Source: JBOHBN01 sp050698355 (GTDB lineage Bacteria; Actinomycetota; Actinomycetes; Streptosporangiales; WHST01). Taken from it: 8,554 bases of DNA. Below, piece by piece: positions 1 to 7,376 of the stretch (positions are counted from its first letter, which is position 1; each line of letters starts with the position of its first letter). The translations under genes and the position numbers were made by a program. The stretch covers positions 1 through 8,554 of the forward strand of contig JBOHBN010000399.1 of assembly GCA_050698355.1 (NCBI GenBank). Direction: 5' to 3'. The notes under the pieces were generated by a model, which ran no database searches, had not been told where the DNA came from, and worked only from the letters and a program-made list of their open reading frames with translations.

Positions 1-402
1 CTGCTGCACCTGTTCGACCGCGCCGACCGGATCCTGCCAAACGGCTGGTGCACCCTGCCACCGCTGCAGCGCTGCGAGAAGGGCAACGCCTGCCTAACCT
101 GCTCGGTGTTCGTCACCGACCACACCCACCGCGGCGCGTTGGAACGACAACTGGCCGATACCGACCAGCTCATCGACCGCACCACGACCGCGTTCGAGCA
201 GCGGCACGGTCGGCCGATGCCCGAAGACAACGTGTGGCTCGCCGAGCGTCGCGCTGAACAACAGGCCCTGGCCCGGCTGTTGGCCGCCCTCCCCGACACC
301 CCCGGCGAAGCGGTCCAAGGCGGCGGCTGCGGCACCGCCCCCGCCGGCCCGGTGCCGCTCACCCTCGACCTGGACCGCCACCGTGAGAAAAGGACGCAAT
401 GA
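1..402 (+). CDS. Tn554-like tyrosine recombinase (TnpA/TnpB type), C-terminal fragment, 5' end outside window
   Basis: Reading frame 1 is open from the first base to the TGA at 400-402, giving the last 133 residues of a protein that begins upstream. The visible part has a cysteine motif (C17, C25, C31, C34 of the fragment, C-x7-C-x5-C-x2-C) followed by a charged helical tail (ERQLADTDQL, FEQRHGRPMPEDNVWL, AERRAEQQALARLLAAL). This layout is typical of the tail that follows the catalytic domain in actinobacterial Tn554-family tyrosine recombinases. The cysteines probably bind zinc, which is inference. The family cuts and rejoins DNA through a tyrosine to integrate or excise the element. The catalytic R-H-R-Y residues lie outside the window, so activity cannot be judged. 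Its stop overlaps the start of the next gene in ATGA, and a DUF6262 partner directly downstream is the usual Tn554-type arrangement. The assignment rests on the tail and the neighbour. Confidence 0.75.
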   Translation: MLHLFDRADRILPNGWCTLPPLQRCEKGNACLTCSVFVTDHTHRGALERQLADTDQLIDRTTTAFEQRHGRPMPEDNVWLAERRAEQQALARLLAALPDTPGEAVQGGGCGTAPAGPVPLTLDLDRHREKRTQ

Positions 403-866
403 CAGACCACCGCGCGCAGCGCATCGCCGTACTCACCGCCGCCGCCAAGAACAAGTCTCAGGCGAAAACCAAAGCCGCCGAGCAGGCCATCCGCGCGCTG
501 GTCAAACGCGGCCAGCCGGTCACCTTCCAAGCCGTGCAACGCGAAGCCGGCGTCTCGCACGCCTTCCTCTACAGTCACCCAGAACTTCGCGGCCGCATCG
601 AGCGACTCCGCGCACAGGCTCGGCCAGCGGCGTCTCCACCGGACCCGGCAGACGCCGAAAGCAGTCTCGTGCTCGCCCTCACCACCCAAATCGAGCAGCT
701 CAAACGCCAGCACCGCCAGGAACTCCAAGCCGTCCGTGCCGCGCTCGAACAAGCCCACGGCGAGAACCTCGAGCTACGACGAGAACTCGCCCGACGCGGA
801 GGCACAAGCACAACGCCGACAGGCGAAGATACAAGAGTCGTCGCTTCGATCGCAGGAACGACCTGA
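399..866 (+). CDS. DUF6262 family protein, TnpC-like accessory protein of a Tn554-like element
   Basis: This is a 155-aa protein starting at ATG 399, which overlaps the recombinase stop by four bases and suggests translational coupling. Residues about 28-68 (IRALVKRGQPVTFQAVQREAG, then VSHAFLYSHPELRGRIERL) look like a helix-turn-helix of the kind shared by DUF6262 and Tn554 TnpC proteins. Residues about 88-133 (LTTQIEQLKRQHRQEL and ENLELRREL) form a likely coiled coil. TnpC of Tn554 is an accessory factor that affects the orientation and frequency of transposition but is not itself the recombinase. The same role here is inferred from family and position. The last 20 residues are low in complexity and the gene ends about 40 bp before the truncated ATPase, so it is the last gene of its element. 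Length and start match the family as I know it. Confidence 0.85.
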   Translation: MTDHRAQRIAVLTAAAKNKSQAKTKAAEQAIRALVKRGQPVTFQAVQREAGVSHAFLYSHPELRGRIERLRAQARPAASPPDPADAESSLVLALTTQIEQLKRQHRQELQAVRAALEQAHGENLELRRELARRGGTSTTPTGEDTRVVASIAGTT

Positions 867-885
867 CCTGCAAGAACGCACCAGT

Positions 886-1533
886 ATGAAGCGCAAACCG
901 GCGATAACACCTGGGCTGGGCAAGAGCTACGCGGTCGAGCAGGCCCTCACCCGCGACCGGCAGGTCGCGGTGTGCTGGGCGTCGTTCCCGTCGCGGCCGA
1001 CGATGCGCCTGGTCGCGGCCACGCTGTTTGAGCAGCTGACCCGCACGCCGGCCGGGCGGCGGAGCCGGTTCACGCTGACCGACGAGCTGCTGGAGACTCT
1101 TCGCTCTCACCCCCGCGCGGTCGTGGTGGACGAGGCGCAGCGGCTGAACAAGGACTGCATCGAGTTCCTGCGCTACCTGCACGACGATCCGCGCACCCGG
1201 TTCGCGCTGCTGCTGGTCGGCGGCGACGACGCGTGGGCGGTGCTGTCGCGCGAGCCGATGCTGCGCTCGCGGGTCTACCGGCGGGTCGCGCTCAGCCCGC
1301 TGTCTGGCCCGCAGGTGTGTGAGCTGATGGGCTCGTACCACCCGATCTACCACGGCGTGAACTCCGAGCTGCTGCTGTTGGTCGACGACCACTTCGCGCA
1401 CGGCAACCTGCGCGACTGGGCCGCATTCACCCACTCCGCGGCGCAGCTGTGCGCCGGCCACGGCCGCGACCGGCTCGACGAGGAGATCGCCGGCAACACC
1501 TTCGCCCTGCACGGCGGCGGCGTCACGGTGTGA
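886..1533 (+). pseudogene. TniB/TnsC-like AAA+ ATPase, 5'-truncated at the Walker A motif
   Basis: From ATG 886 the frame gives 215 aa. Recognisable ATPase sequence starts inside the P-loop: PGLGKSYAVEQAL (P9, G10, L11, G12, K13, S14). The first glycine of GxxxxGKS is replaced by isoleucine, and nothing resembling the usual N-terminal region precedes it. The rest is intact: Walker B AVVVDEAQRL (D82, E83), a sensor-1-like strand LLLVGGDDAW (108-117), and a PMLRSRVYRR segment that could carry an arginine finger. Members of this family work with DDE transposases as target-selecting or transposase-activating ATPases. No Shine-Dalgarno sequence precedes ATG 886. The frame stays open upstream to 736, but that part runs out of frame through the DUF6262 gene and is not ATPase-like. 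I therefore call it a gene remnant cut by the upstream element. Its 3' end still overlaps the next gene (GTGA), which marks an old operon. A TniB-like helper is more likely than an IstB-type one, but the subfamily is uncertain. Confidence 0.75.
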
Positions 1534-2765
1534 CCACCGGCCTGTGCTGGGTGCTCGACTCGCACGACGACGTCGCGTGTATCCGCGCGCTGACCGCGCT
1601 GCACAGCTTCGATGCCCGCCTGCTGGTGTGCCACCCGCCGCCTGGCGCCACCTGGCCGGTGCTGGTCGGTGACCTGCTGCACGGCCTGGGCAAACACCAC
1701 CACGCCCTGGCTCGCGAGCGAGGCACCCGCGCCGGGACCGAGCTGTTGCGCGTGTGGCTGCGCGCTGAACAGATCCGCCACCTGGTGCTGCTGCGGGCGC
1801 ACCTGCTGCGCCCCGGCATGCTTGCCCAGCTCGCCGAGCTGGCCGCGGCCGCCGGGGTGCGTCTGTGGCCGGTGTGGCACCACCCCGACCCGCCACCGAC
1901 CGCCGCGCCGAGCATGCCGTGGCAAGCCGCCGCTGCGGCGCTGCGAGCCGATGCCCGTCAATGGCCTGCGGCTGGGCAGCCGGACGCGTACGCGGAGGCG
2001 TTCGCCGCGGCACGCATCGAGGCCCGACGATGGCAGCCACCCGCGGCGCCTACCAGCGAGCGGCGACCCAGCTACTGCAACCCACCGATACAGCACACCA
2101 AGCCCGGCTGCACCCGCGCCGCGCTCGTGCAGCGGTTGACCATCGACGCCGCCACACCGGCCGAACTGGGGGTCCGGTTGCGGGCAGCGCAAGCCGGCTT
2201 CACCGCCGAGGGCCTGCACCTGTCCCTTCCTGACACCAGCCCCGCCGCGCTGTCGCTGCTGGGCCCGCGGCTTACGCCCGCGACCATGCGCCGGCTGCGG
2301 CGGCTGGTCTGCCCTGCCACCGCGGCCGCGGTCATGCTCGGGCTGGCCACCGACGCCGAGGCCAGCGTCTTGTCCCTGCACCAGCCGCACGGCCGGGACA
2401 CCGGCAGCATCAAGCTGCTGCCCGGCCGCTACCGCATCCCGCCGCGGGCACGACCGCTGCTGCGGGCCGCGCTCATCGCGTACGGCGCGCATCCCCGAGC
2501 GCGGTGCCTGCTCACCATCCACGGCCACCCGCTGCTCGGCACACAGAGCCTCGCGCACTTGATCCGCCGCGGAGCCGCCCTCGCCGAAGTCGACCCGCCA
2601 CCAGCGGCACGGCCGCTGACAGGTCTCCACCCCGCACCGTTGTTCGCCGAAGACGTCACCGCCGGCATCACCATCACGGCCTCACCGGCCAACAGCGATC
2701 GACGTCCGCCTGTAGTGCATTCCCCGCGCAGCTCCACAGCGCTTACCAGCGACGCGGTCGACTGA
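1530..2765 (+). CDS. Unknown protein coupled to the TniB-like ATPase, possible degenerate tyrosine-recombinase-like fold
   Basis: I chose GTG 1530 because it overlaps the ATPase stop by four bases (GTGA), giving 411 aa. An earlier in-frame start at 1449 would run deep into the ATPase. I do not recognise a named family. Residues about 79-117 (AEQIRHLVLLRAHLL through AAAAGVRLWPVWH) resemble a beta-helix-beta unit like a Rossmann or P-loop core, but no Walker motif is present. Residues about 264-349 (TAAAVMLGLATDAEASVLSL, then IPPRARPLLRAALIAYG, then HPLLGTQSLAHLIRR) follow the order of a tyrosine recombinase catalytic core. The box I arginine position is not arginine, and no HxxR or catalytic tyrosine follows. 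If the resemblance is real, this would be a DNA-binding or scaffold protein and not an enzyme. Its place after a TniB-type ATPase suggests a target-selection or accessory role comparable to TniQ, though no TniQ zinc motif is visible. The function is unassigned. Confidence 0.6.
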   Translation: MTTGLCWVLDSHDDVACIRALTALHSFDARLLVCHPPPGATWPVLVGDLLHGLGKHHHALARERGTRAGTELLRVWLRAEQIRHLVLLRAHLLRPGMLAQLAELAAAAGVRLWPVWHHPDPPPTAAPSMPWQAAAAALRADARQWPAAGQPDAYAEAFAAARIEARRWQPPAAPTSERRPSYCNPPIQHTKPGCTRAALVQRLTIDAATPAELGVRLRAAQAGFTAEGLHLSLPDTSPAALSLLGPRLTPATMRRLRRLVCPATAAAVMLGLATDAEASVLSLHQPHGRDTGSIKLLPGRYRIPPRARPLLRAALIAYGAHPRARCLLTIHGHPLLGTQSLAHLIRRGAALAEVDPPPAARPLTGLHPAPLFAEDVTAGITITASPANSDRRPPVVHSPRSSTALTSDAVD

Positions 2766-2918
2766 TCGAAGCACCGCCAAATAACCCGCGTCTACTGCCA
2801 AATAGCCCGCGCATCCCACTGCCATTTTCGCCGCGCTTCACAAGCAGCATCAGCTCTCCCAAGATCGCAAGGCAAGTATGGATCTGTACACCATTGCATC
2901 AATGATGATCATGGTACG
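2766..2918. promoter_or_regulatory. Intergenic control region upstream of the relaxase, possible oriT or operator
   Basis: This 153-bp stretch is clearly richer in A/T than the rest of the window. The left part holds three direct repeats (2773-2835). The right part holds nested dyads: ACCAT 2890-2894 with ATGGT 2911-2915, CATCA-A-TGATG at 2897-2907, and the palindrome ATGATCAT at 2905-2912. MobF relaxases often act on an oriT next to their own gene, so this is a candidate nick region or autoregulatory site. I see no convincing -35/-10 pair and no strong Shine-Dalgarno sequence before GTG 2919. Confidence 0.4.
2773..2835 (+). repeat. Three 18-bp direct repeats with 21- and 24-bp spacing
   Basis: The copies are 2773-2790 (ACCGCCAAATAACCCGCG), 2794-2811 (ACTGCCAAATAGCCCGCG) and 2818-2835 (ACTGCCATTTTCGCCGCG). 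Copies 1 and 2 match at 16 of 18 positions, and copies 2 and 3 at 13 of 18. Each has an AT-rich centre between GC-rich ends. The start-to-start spacing of about two helical turns fits a protein binding side by side on one DNA face. Candidates are transposase-binding end repeats, iterons, or operators of the relaxase gene. Confidence 0.7.
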
Positions 2919-5900
2919 GTGGTCGGCGTGGGTCATCTCGGGTTCGCGCCGCGGAGTGATTGGCGGTATTTGCCGCGGCACGCGCAGGGCGGCGGCCGCG
3001 GTGATGACCAGCCGACGCCGGGGGAGCGGGACGCGGGGAACTACTACATGGCCTCGGTGGAGGGCGGGGAGCCGGCGGGTCGGTGGTATGGGCCGGGTGC
3101 TGGGGTGCTGGGGTTCGAGGCCGGTAGCGAGGTCGCCAGCGAGCAGATGGAGCAGGTGTACGGCAAGCTCGAGCACCCGCAGACGGGGGAGCAGCTCGGG
3201 TCGAAGCCGCGTACGTACGCGTCGCACGAGGAGCGCCTCGCCAGGCTGTTGGCCGCGGAGCCGGACGCGTTGCCCGAGCGCAGGGCGGAGATCGCGTTTC
3301 AGGCACGGAAGCAGCAGCGGGAGCCGTGTCACTACTACGACCTGACCTACAGCCCGGAAAAATCCTGGTCGGTGCTGTATGCGGGGCTCAAGCTGGCGGG
3401 GATGGACGCCGAGGCGGACGCGCTGTGGCAGTGCGTGGAGGATGGGTATCGGGTCGGGCTGGAACACGCCATGGCCAGCGCGTGCTACGCGCGCACCGGC
3501 CGGCACGCCGGCAAGGTCGCCGGCCGCACCAGTGGCCGGTGGGAGAAGGCGCAGGACTGGACGGTGACGCTGTGGCGGCACCACACCAGCCGCGACGGGG
3601 ACCCGAACCTGCACATCCACGGGGCGCTATTGAACCGCGTGCGCACCGCTGACGGCCGCTGGTTCGCGGTGGACGGCACGGCGGTCAAGCACGCCCGCCG
3701 GGAAGCCGCTGCGGTCGCCTCCCGGGCAGCCGAGGCGTACGCCGCGGAGCGGCTGGGGCTGCGGTTCACCGCCCGCCCGGACGGGCTGGGCCGCGAGATC
3801 GCCGGGGTGGATCAGGAGCTGATCGACCAGTTCTCTTCGCGGCGGCGGGCGATCGAGCCCGAGGCGCAGCGGCTCGCTCAGGCCTATCTCGAGCGGTACG
3901 GGCGGGAGCCGAGTGCGTATGAGCTGCGGCTGTTCGCCCAGCAGGCCACCATGCGCACCAGGCAGCGCAAGCCCAACCATCCGCCCACGCAGGCCGAGCA
4001 GCTCAGGGTTTGGGAGGCGCAGGTGCGGGACCAGCTGGGTGTCTCACTCGCGCAGGTGCCCGTACAGGTGGGTGTGCGGCCGGCCAACCAGGACGCCCAA
4101 GTGGGGGAGCAGGGCGCACAGGCGATGCGCGCAGACGCGCAAGCCGACGCCCAGGAGCGCAGCGCAGCCGCGCAGGTGGGGGAGGGGGACGCACACCCAG
4201 GTGCGGCACTCACCGCCGAGCAGCGGGCGCAGGTGATCGCCCAGGCCGTTGCGCAGGTGAGCGGCAAGCGGGCCGTGTGGCGCCGCTCGGACCTGGTCGC
4301 CGCGATCGACGCGCACCTGCCGGTGGAGACGCTCACCCTGCCCGCGGCCGCGCAGGAGCAGCTGCTCGACGAGTTGACCACTGAGGCGCTCACTGGCGGT
4401 CAGCCGGTGCGGCTGTCGGCGGATCCGCTGGTCGAGCCACCCGCGCAGTGGCGCCGGGCCAGCGACGGGCGGGGGCTGCACGCGGCGGCTGCGGTGTACG
4501 ACAGGTACTCCACCCGGGCGACCCTCGGGCGGGAAGAGCAGCTGCTGGGGGCCGCGCAACAGCACGGCGCAGCCACGGCCGACCACGCCGTGGTCGAGGA
4601 GCAGCTCGAGGCGACGGATCTGCGCGCGGACCAGCGCGCCGTCGTCGAACAGGTGCTCACCTCTGGGCAGCGTGTCGACGTGCTGGTCGGGCCGGCCGGG
4701 GCGGGCAAGTCGCATACCCTCGGTCAGCTCGCCCAGACCTGGACCCACACCGTGCAGCCGCGCGAGGGGGAGCCGGCTGCGCGGGTCCTTGGCCTGGCTC
4801 CGTCTGAGGCCGCCACGCGGGTCCTCGGCGACGCCGGCATAGAGCGTCGACTCAACATCGACCGTTTTCGAACGCTGGTACGGGGACGTCGAGCGTCCTT
4901 GCAGGACGACCAGCGACAGCTGGCCGTAGTCGGCAAGAACGACCTCGTGGTGCTGGATGAGGCGTCGATGGCCTCGACCAGCGACGTCCAGGAGGTCCTC
5001 AGTGCCGCCGGCGAGGCGGGGGCGAAGGTGCTGCTCGCTGGCGATGATCACCAGCTCGGCGCGGTGGAGGAAGGCGGCGCGTTCGCGCTGCTGGCCGGAC
5101 GCTGCCAGCCGTCCCGGTTGGCCGAGGCGGTGCGGTTCACCCACGAGTGGGAGCGCGAGGCCAGCTTGCGGCTGCGCGATGGCGACAGCGAGGCGTTGCG
5201 TGAGTATGACCGGCGCGACCGCATCCACGCCGGTACCAGTGAGGAGGTCGGGGCGGATGCGCGGGAGCGGTTCCTGGCCGACTACCTCTCCGGCCGCGAC
5301 ACCCTGATCCTGACGTCGACGAGCGAGGCTGCCGCGGAGCAGGCGTCGCACATCCGGCAGGTGCTGGTCGGGCAGGGCGATGTGGAGGACGCCGGCGTGC
5401 GGCTGCACGACGTGACCACCGCCGGGGTCGGTGACCTGGTCCAGACCCGGCAGAACGACCGCCGGCTCGGTGATGGCGCCGGTGGTTGGGTGGCGAATCG
5501 GGACACATGGCGCGTCGAGGAGCGCGGCGAGGACGGGTCCCTGGTCGTTTGCCGGCAGCTGCCGCGCACGGGGACGGGCGAGCACGCCTGGGGCGAGCCG
5601 GTCACCCTGCCCGCCTCCTATGTCGGGGAGCAGGTGGAACTGGGCTACGCGAGCACGGTGCACGCGGCGCAGGGCCGCACCGTCGACACCGGCTATGTAC
5701 TGGTGGATCCGCAGATGAGCCCCGAAGCCCTGTACGTCGCTGCGACCCGTGGTAGGGAACGGAACCTGCTGTTCGTCCCCACCGACCAAGGCGTGGCCGA
5801 GCCGCTCGGCGCGCAGGACACCGAACCGGCGGAACGGCCGACGCCGGAGGCGATCCTGGCCGGCATCCTGGAGCGGGACCGGCCGGTCGAGTCGGCGGTC

Positions 5901-7328
5901 CAGGCCCGCGACGAGGAAGCCGACGCCCGGGAGTCCCTGGCCCGGCTGGCGGGGGAGTGGCAGGACCTCATCACCACCGATGCGCACGCCCGCTACCGCG
6001 ACCAGCTCGGGGTGCTGCTCAGCAGCGAACAGCGGGAGCGGCTCGAGGGCGACCCGGCGTATGCGCCGCTGCTGCGCGCCGTCCGCGCGGCCGAAGCCAG
6101 TGGCCGGGACGCGGATCAGCTGCTTACCCAGGCTGTGACCGGGCGGGAGCTGGACTCGGCCACCTCGGTCGGGCAGGTGCTGCACCACCGCGTCAGCCAA
6201 GACACGCCACCTGAACACCTGCTGGCAGACGGCTCATACGTCAGCCGAACGCCACGGCTGACCGATCCGGATCTCGACGCCTACGCGCACGAGCTGGCCG
6301 AGGCGATGGACACCCGAGTGAGCGTGTTGGGGGAGCGGGTCGCTACCGACCCACCCAAGTGGGCTAGCCCATTGGGGCCAGTACCGGAGGAGCCGGCCGA
6401 GCGGCTGGAATGGACGCGCCGCGCCGGGCTCATCGCCGGCTACCGGGAGGAACACGGCTACCACTCCGCGGCCGATGCGATCGGAGCCGCGCCCCACGCC
6501 GGCGCCCCCGAAGCCCGCCAGGGATGGCTGGCGGCATGGGAGGCTCTGGGTCGGCCGGATGAGGAACGCGACACCGCCGCCGCCAGCGCCGGCAGCCTGT
6601 GGAACGTGTTGCAGGCCTGGGAGCGGGAACAGCAGACCGCGCCCGCGAACGTGAACGAGGAGCTGCGCCGTACCGCCCGCACGGTTGATGACGCTGACCG
6701 CGACGCCCGCCGTGCGGCGGCGTTCGGCGAGCTGGCCCGAGCCAGCGGGGACGACCCCAGTGAGGAAGACCGCAGCCTGCAGCAGGCCCGGCAGGCCGAG
6801 ACGGCCGCCAGGCAGCGGCTCGCCGCGCTCGAGGAACAGGCCGCGCAGCGGGCGGCGTGGTACGAGGCGAACCAGCGCCGGCAACGCGCCGCGCAGCTCG
6901 CTCAGCACGAGCTCGACCGCCGACGAGACCGCGAGCTCACCCAGGCCGCGCAGGAGCAACGACAGCAGGACGAGGCGCAGCGACCGGATCGCGAGGCTGG
7001 CGTGGACCGGCAGCAGTCCCAGGAGACCCCGGCGCGGGAGAACGAGACCCGCGAGCCGCGAGAGCGACTCGCAGTGCTGGACCGCGACGCCGACGAGCCC
7101 GGCCGCGACTTCGACTGGCCCGAGCCCGCTGCCCAGCCAGAACGCGAGCAGGCCGAGGAGGCGCGGCGGCAAGCCAACCCGCGGCACGAGGATCTCGAGC
7201 GGCGCAGCCGAGCCGAAGGCTGGTCCGCCGAAGAGGCCGCCCGCCAACGCGAGGACGACGACCTCGAGTACGAGGAACGCCAGCGTGGCCACGACGAACC
7301 CGACCGCGACCGCGGCATCGAACTCTGA
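2919..7328 (+). CDS. MobF-family conjugative relaxase-helicase (TraA/TrwC-like)
   Basis: This 1469-aa protein nicks one DNA strand at oriT, stays covalently bound to the 5' end, and unwinds the strand for transfer. The TrwC-type relaxase domain covers about residues 1-350. A tyrosine pair Y42-Y43 in AGNYYMASVEGGEPAGRWYG includes the likely nucleophile, and H221, H232 and H234 form the metal site, with the 11- and 2-residue spacing of TraI/TrwC. Residues about 367-447 are a linker rich in AQV and acidic residues. The RecD-like helicase follows: Walker A GPAGAGKS (K597, S598), Walker B VVLDEAS (D680, E681), GDDHQ (709-712), STVHAAQGRT (H915, Q918) and VAATRGRE (R944). From about 1287 to the end is a charged, coiled-coil-like tail. 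All key motifs are present and the length fits actinobacterial MobF proteins. The start is GTG 2919 or GTG 2928, since GHLGFAP looks family-like; the nearby ATG 2911 is in another frame. It is probably functional; no coupling protein or mating-channel gene is visible. Confidence 0.95.
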   Translation: MVGVGHLGFAPRSDWRYLPRHAQGGGRGDDQPTPGERDAGNYYMASVEGGEPAGRWYGPGAGVLGFEAGSEVASEQMEQVYGKLEHPQTGEQLGSKPRTYASHEERLARLLAAEPDALPERRAEIAFQARKQQREPCHYYDLTYSPEKSWSVLYAGLKLAGMDAEADALWQCVEDGYRVGLEHAMASACYARTGRHAGKVAGRTSGRWEKAQDWTVTLWRHHTSRDGDPNLHIHGALLNRVRTADGRWFAVDGTAVKHARREAAAVASRAAEAYAAERLGLRFTARPDGLGREIAGVDQELIDQFSSRRRAIEPEAQRLAQAYLERYGREPSAYELRLFAQQATMRTRQRKPNHPPTQAEQLRVWEAQVRDQLGVSLAQVPVQVGVRPANQDAQVGEQGAQAMRADAQADAQERSAAAQVGEGDAHPGAALTAEQRAQVIAQAVAQVSGKRAVWRRSDLVAAIDAHLPVETLTLPAAAQEQLLDELTTEALTGGQPVRLSADPLVEPPAQWRRASDGRGLHAAAAVYDRYSTRATLGREEQLLGAAQQHGAATADHAVVEEQLEATDLRADQRAVVEQVLTSGQRVDVLVGPAGAGKSHTLGQLAQTWTHTVQPREGEPAARVLGLAPSEAATRVLGDAGIERRLNIDRFRTLVRGRRASLQDDQRQLAVVGKNDLVVLDEASMASTSDVQEVLSAAGEAGAKVLLAGDDHQLGAVEEGGAFALLAGRCQPSRLAEAVRFTHEWEREASLRLRDGDSEALREYDRRDRIHAGTSEEVGADARERFLADYLSGRDTLILTSTSEAAAEQASHIRQVLVGQGDVEDAGVRLHDVTTAGVGDLVQTRQNDRRLGDGAGGWVANRDTWRVEERGEDGSLVVCRQLPRTGTGEHAWGEPVTLPASYVGEQVELGYASTVHAAQGRTVDTGYVLVDPQMSPEALYVAATRGRERNLLFVPTDQGVAEPLGAQDTEPAERPTPEAILAGILERDRPVESAVQARDEEADARESLARLAGEWQDLITTDAHARYRDQLGVLLSSEQRERLEGDPAYAPLLRAVRAAEASGRDADQLLTQAVTGRELDSATSVGQVLHHRVSQDTPPEHLLADGSYVSRTPRLTDPDLDAYAHELAEAMDTRVSVLGERVATDPPKWASPLGPVPEEPAERLEWTRRAGLIAGYREEHGYHSAADAIGAAPHAGAPEARQGWLAAWEALGRPDEERDTAAASAGSLWNVLQAWEREQQTAPANVNEELRRTARTVDDADRDARRAAAFGELARASGDDPSEEDRSLQQARQAETAARQRLAALEEQAAQRAAWYEANQRRQRAAQLAQHELDRRRDRELTQAAQEQRQQDEAQRPDREAGVDRQQSQETPARENETREPRERLAVLDRDADEPGRDFDWPEPAAQPEREQAEEARRQANPRHEDLERRSRAEGWSAEEAARQREDDDLEYEERQRGHDEPDRDRGIEL

Positions 7329-7349
7329 GCCACGTCTCTATCCGCGTGT

Positions 7350-7376
7350 CTGCTGTGAGGCTTACCCTCACAGCAG
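7350..7376. promoter_or_regulatory. Perfect 11-bp inverted repeat abutting the ribosome-binding site of the 116-aa gene
   Basis: CTGCTGTGAGG (7350-7360) and CCTCACAGCAG (7366-7376) pair perfectly around a 5-base loop, CTTAC. The right arm runs into the AGGAGG at 7375-7380. There is no T-tract after it. It could be a weak relaxase terminator, a translational hairpin near the Shine-Dalgarno sequence, or a protein operator. Confidence 0.75.

Larger units (their letters stand above)
1..905 (+). mobile_element. Right-hand end of a Tn554-like site-specific element (left part outside window)
   Basis: The span contains the recombinase tail and the DUF6262 gene, the last two genes of a Tn554-type set. 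The right boundary is set only by where ATPase homology resumes. The residues before P9-G10 of the truncated ATPase (MKRKPAIT) do not look like the family, so the junction should be near 900-912. Tn554-family elements have no long terminal inverted repeats and use a short core site, so no diagnostic end sequence is expected and none is seen. The exact end is uncertain by perhaps 20 bp. Confidence 0.6.
906..2842 (+). mobile_element. Probable remnant of a Tn5053/Mu-type transposon, right part (tentative)
   Basis: The truncated TniB-like ATPase, the translationally coupled 411-aa protein and the three direct repeats after its stop together resemble the distal operon and right end of a transposon that uses a DDE transposase with a helper ATPase. 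The right limit is a guess: ACA at 2840-2842 follows the last repeat and would fit a TGT...ACA terminus, but no partner end is in the window. The DDE transposase gene would have to lie upstream, beyond the Tn554-like element. Confidence 0.3.

Noticed and set aside
736..885. Upstream extension of the ATPase frame to a start at 736, giving a 265-aa protein
   Set aside because: These 50 codons run out of frame through the DUF6262 coiled-coil region and encode polar, low-complexity sequence unlike any ATPase N-terminus. The frame is open by chance in GC-rich DNA.
383..889. 168-codon arginine-rich plus-strand frame overlapping the DUF6262 gene
   Set aside because: It is an out-of-frame shadow of the DUF6262 gene; composition is basic and repetitive with no start signal of its own.
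700..2630. Long minus-strand open frames (700-2040 and 1347-2630)
   Set aside because: They are antisense to the DUF6262, ATPase and 411-aa genes, are rich in arginine, glycine, alanine and proline, and show no domain pattern or ribosome-binding site.
2773..2835. CRISPR array
   Set aside because: There are only three degenerate repeats of 18 bp with 3-6 bp between them. Real arrays have longer spacers and near-identical repeats, and no cas gene is nearby.
2878..3345. Plus-strand frame with ATG codons at 2878, 2902, 2905 and 2911 near the relaxase start
   Set aside because: It is in a different frame from the relaxase and becomes arginine-rich, motif-free sequence. The family-like GHLGFAP and the catalytic residues are in the frame starting at GTG 2919.
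4044..6218. 724-codon open frame on the minus strand
   Set aside because: It lies entirely inside the relaxase-helicase gene, whose motifs are unmistakable. Long antisense frames are common in high-GC coding DNA, and this one shows no recognisable motif.
6234..7292. 352-codon minus-strand frame with leucine-rich, membrane-like stretches
   Set aside because: The hydrophobic look comes from reading the complement of the charged relaxase tail (Glu/Arg codons become Leu/Ala/Pro). The plus-strand gene is clearly real.
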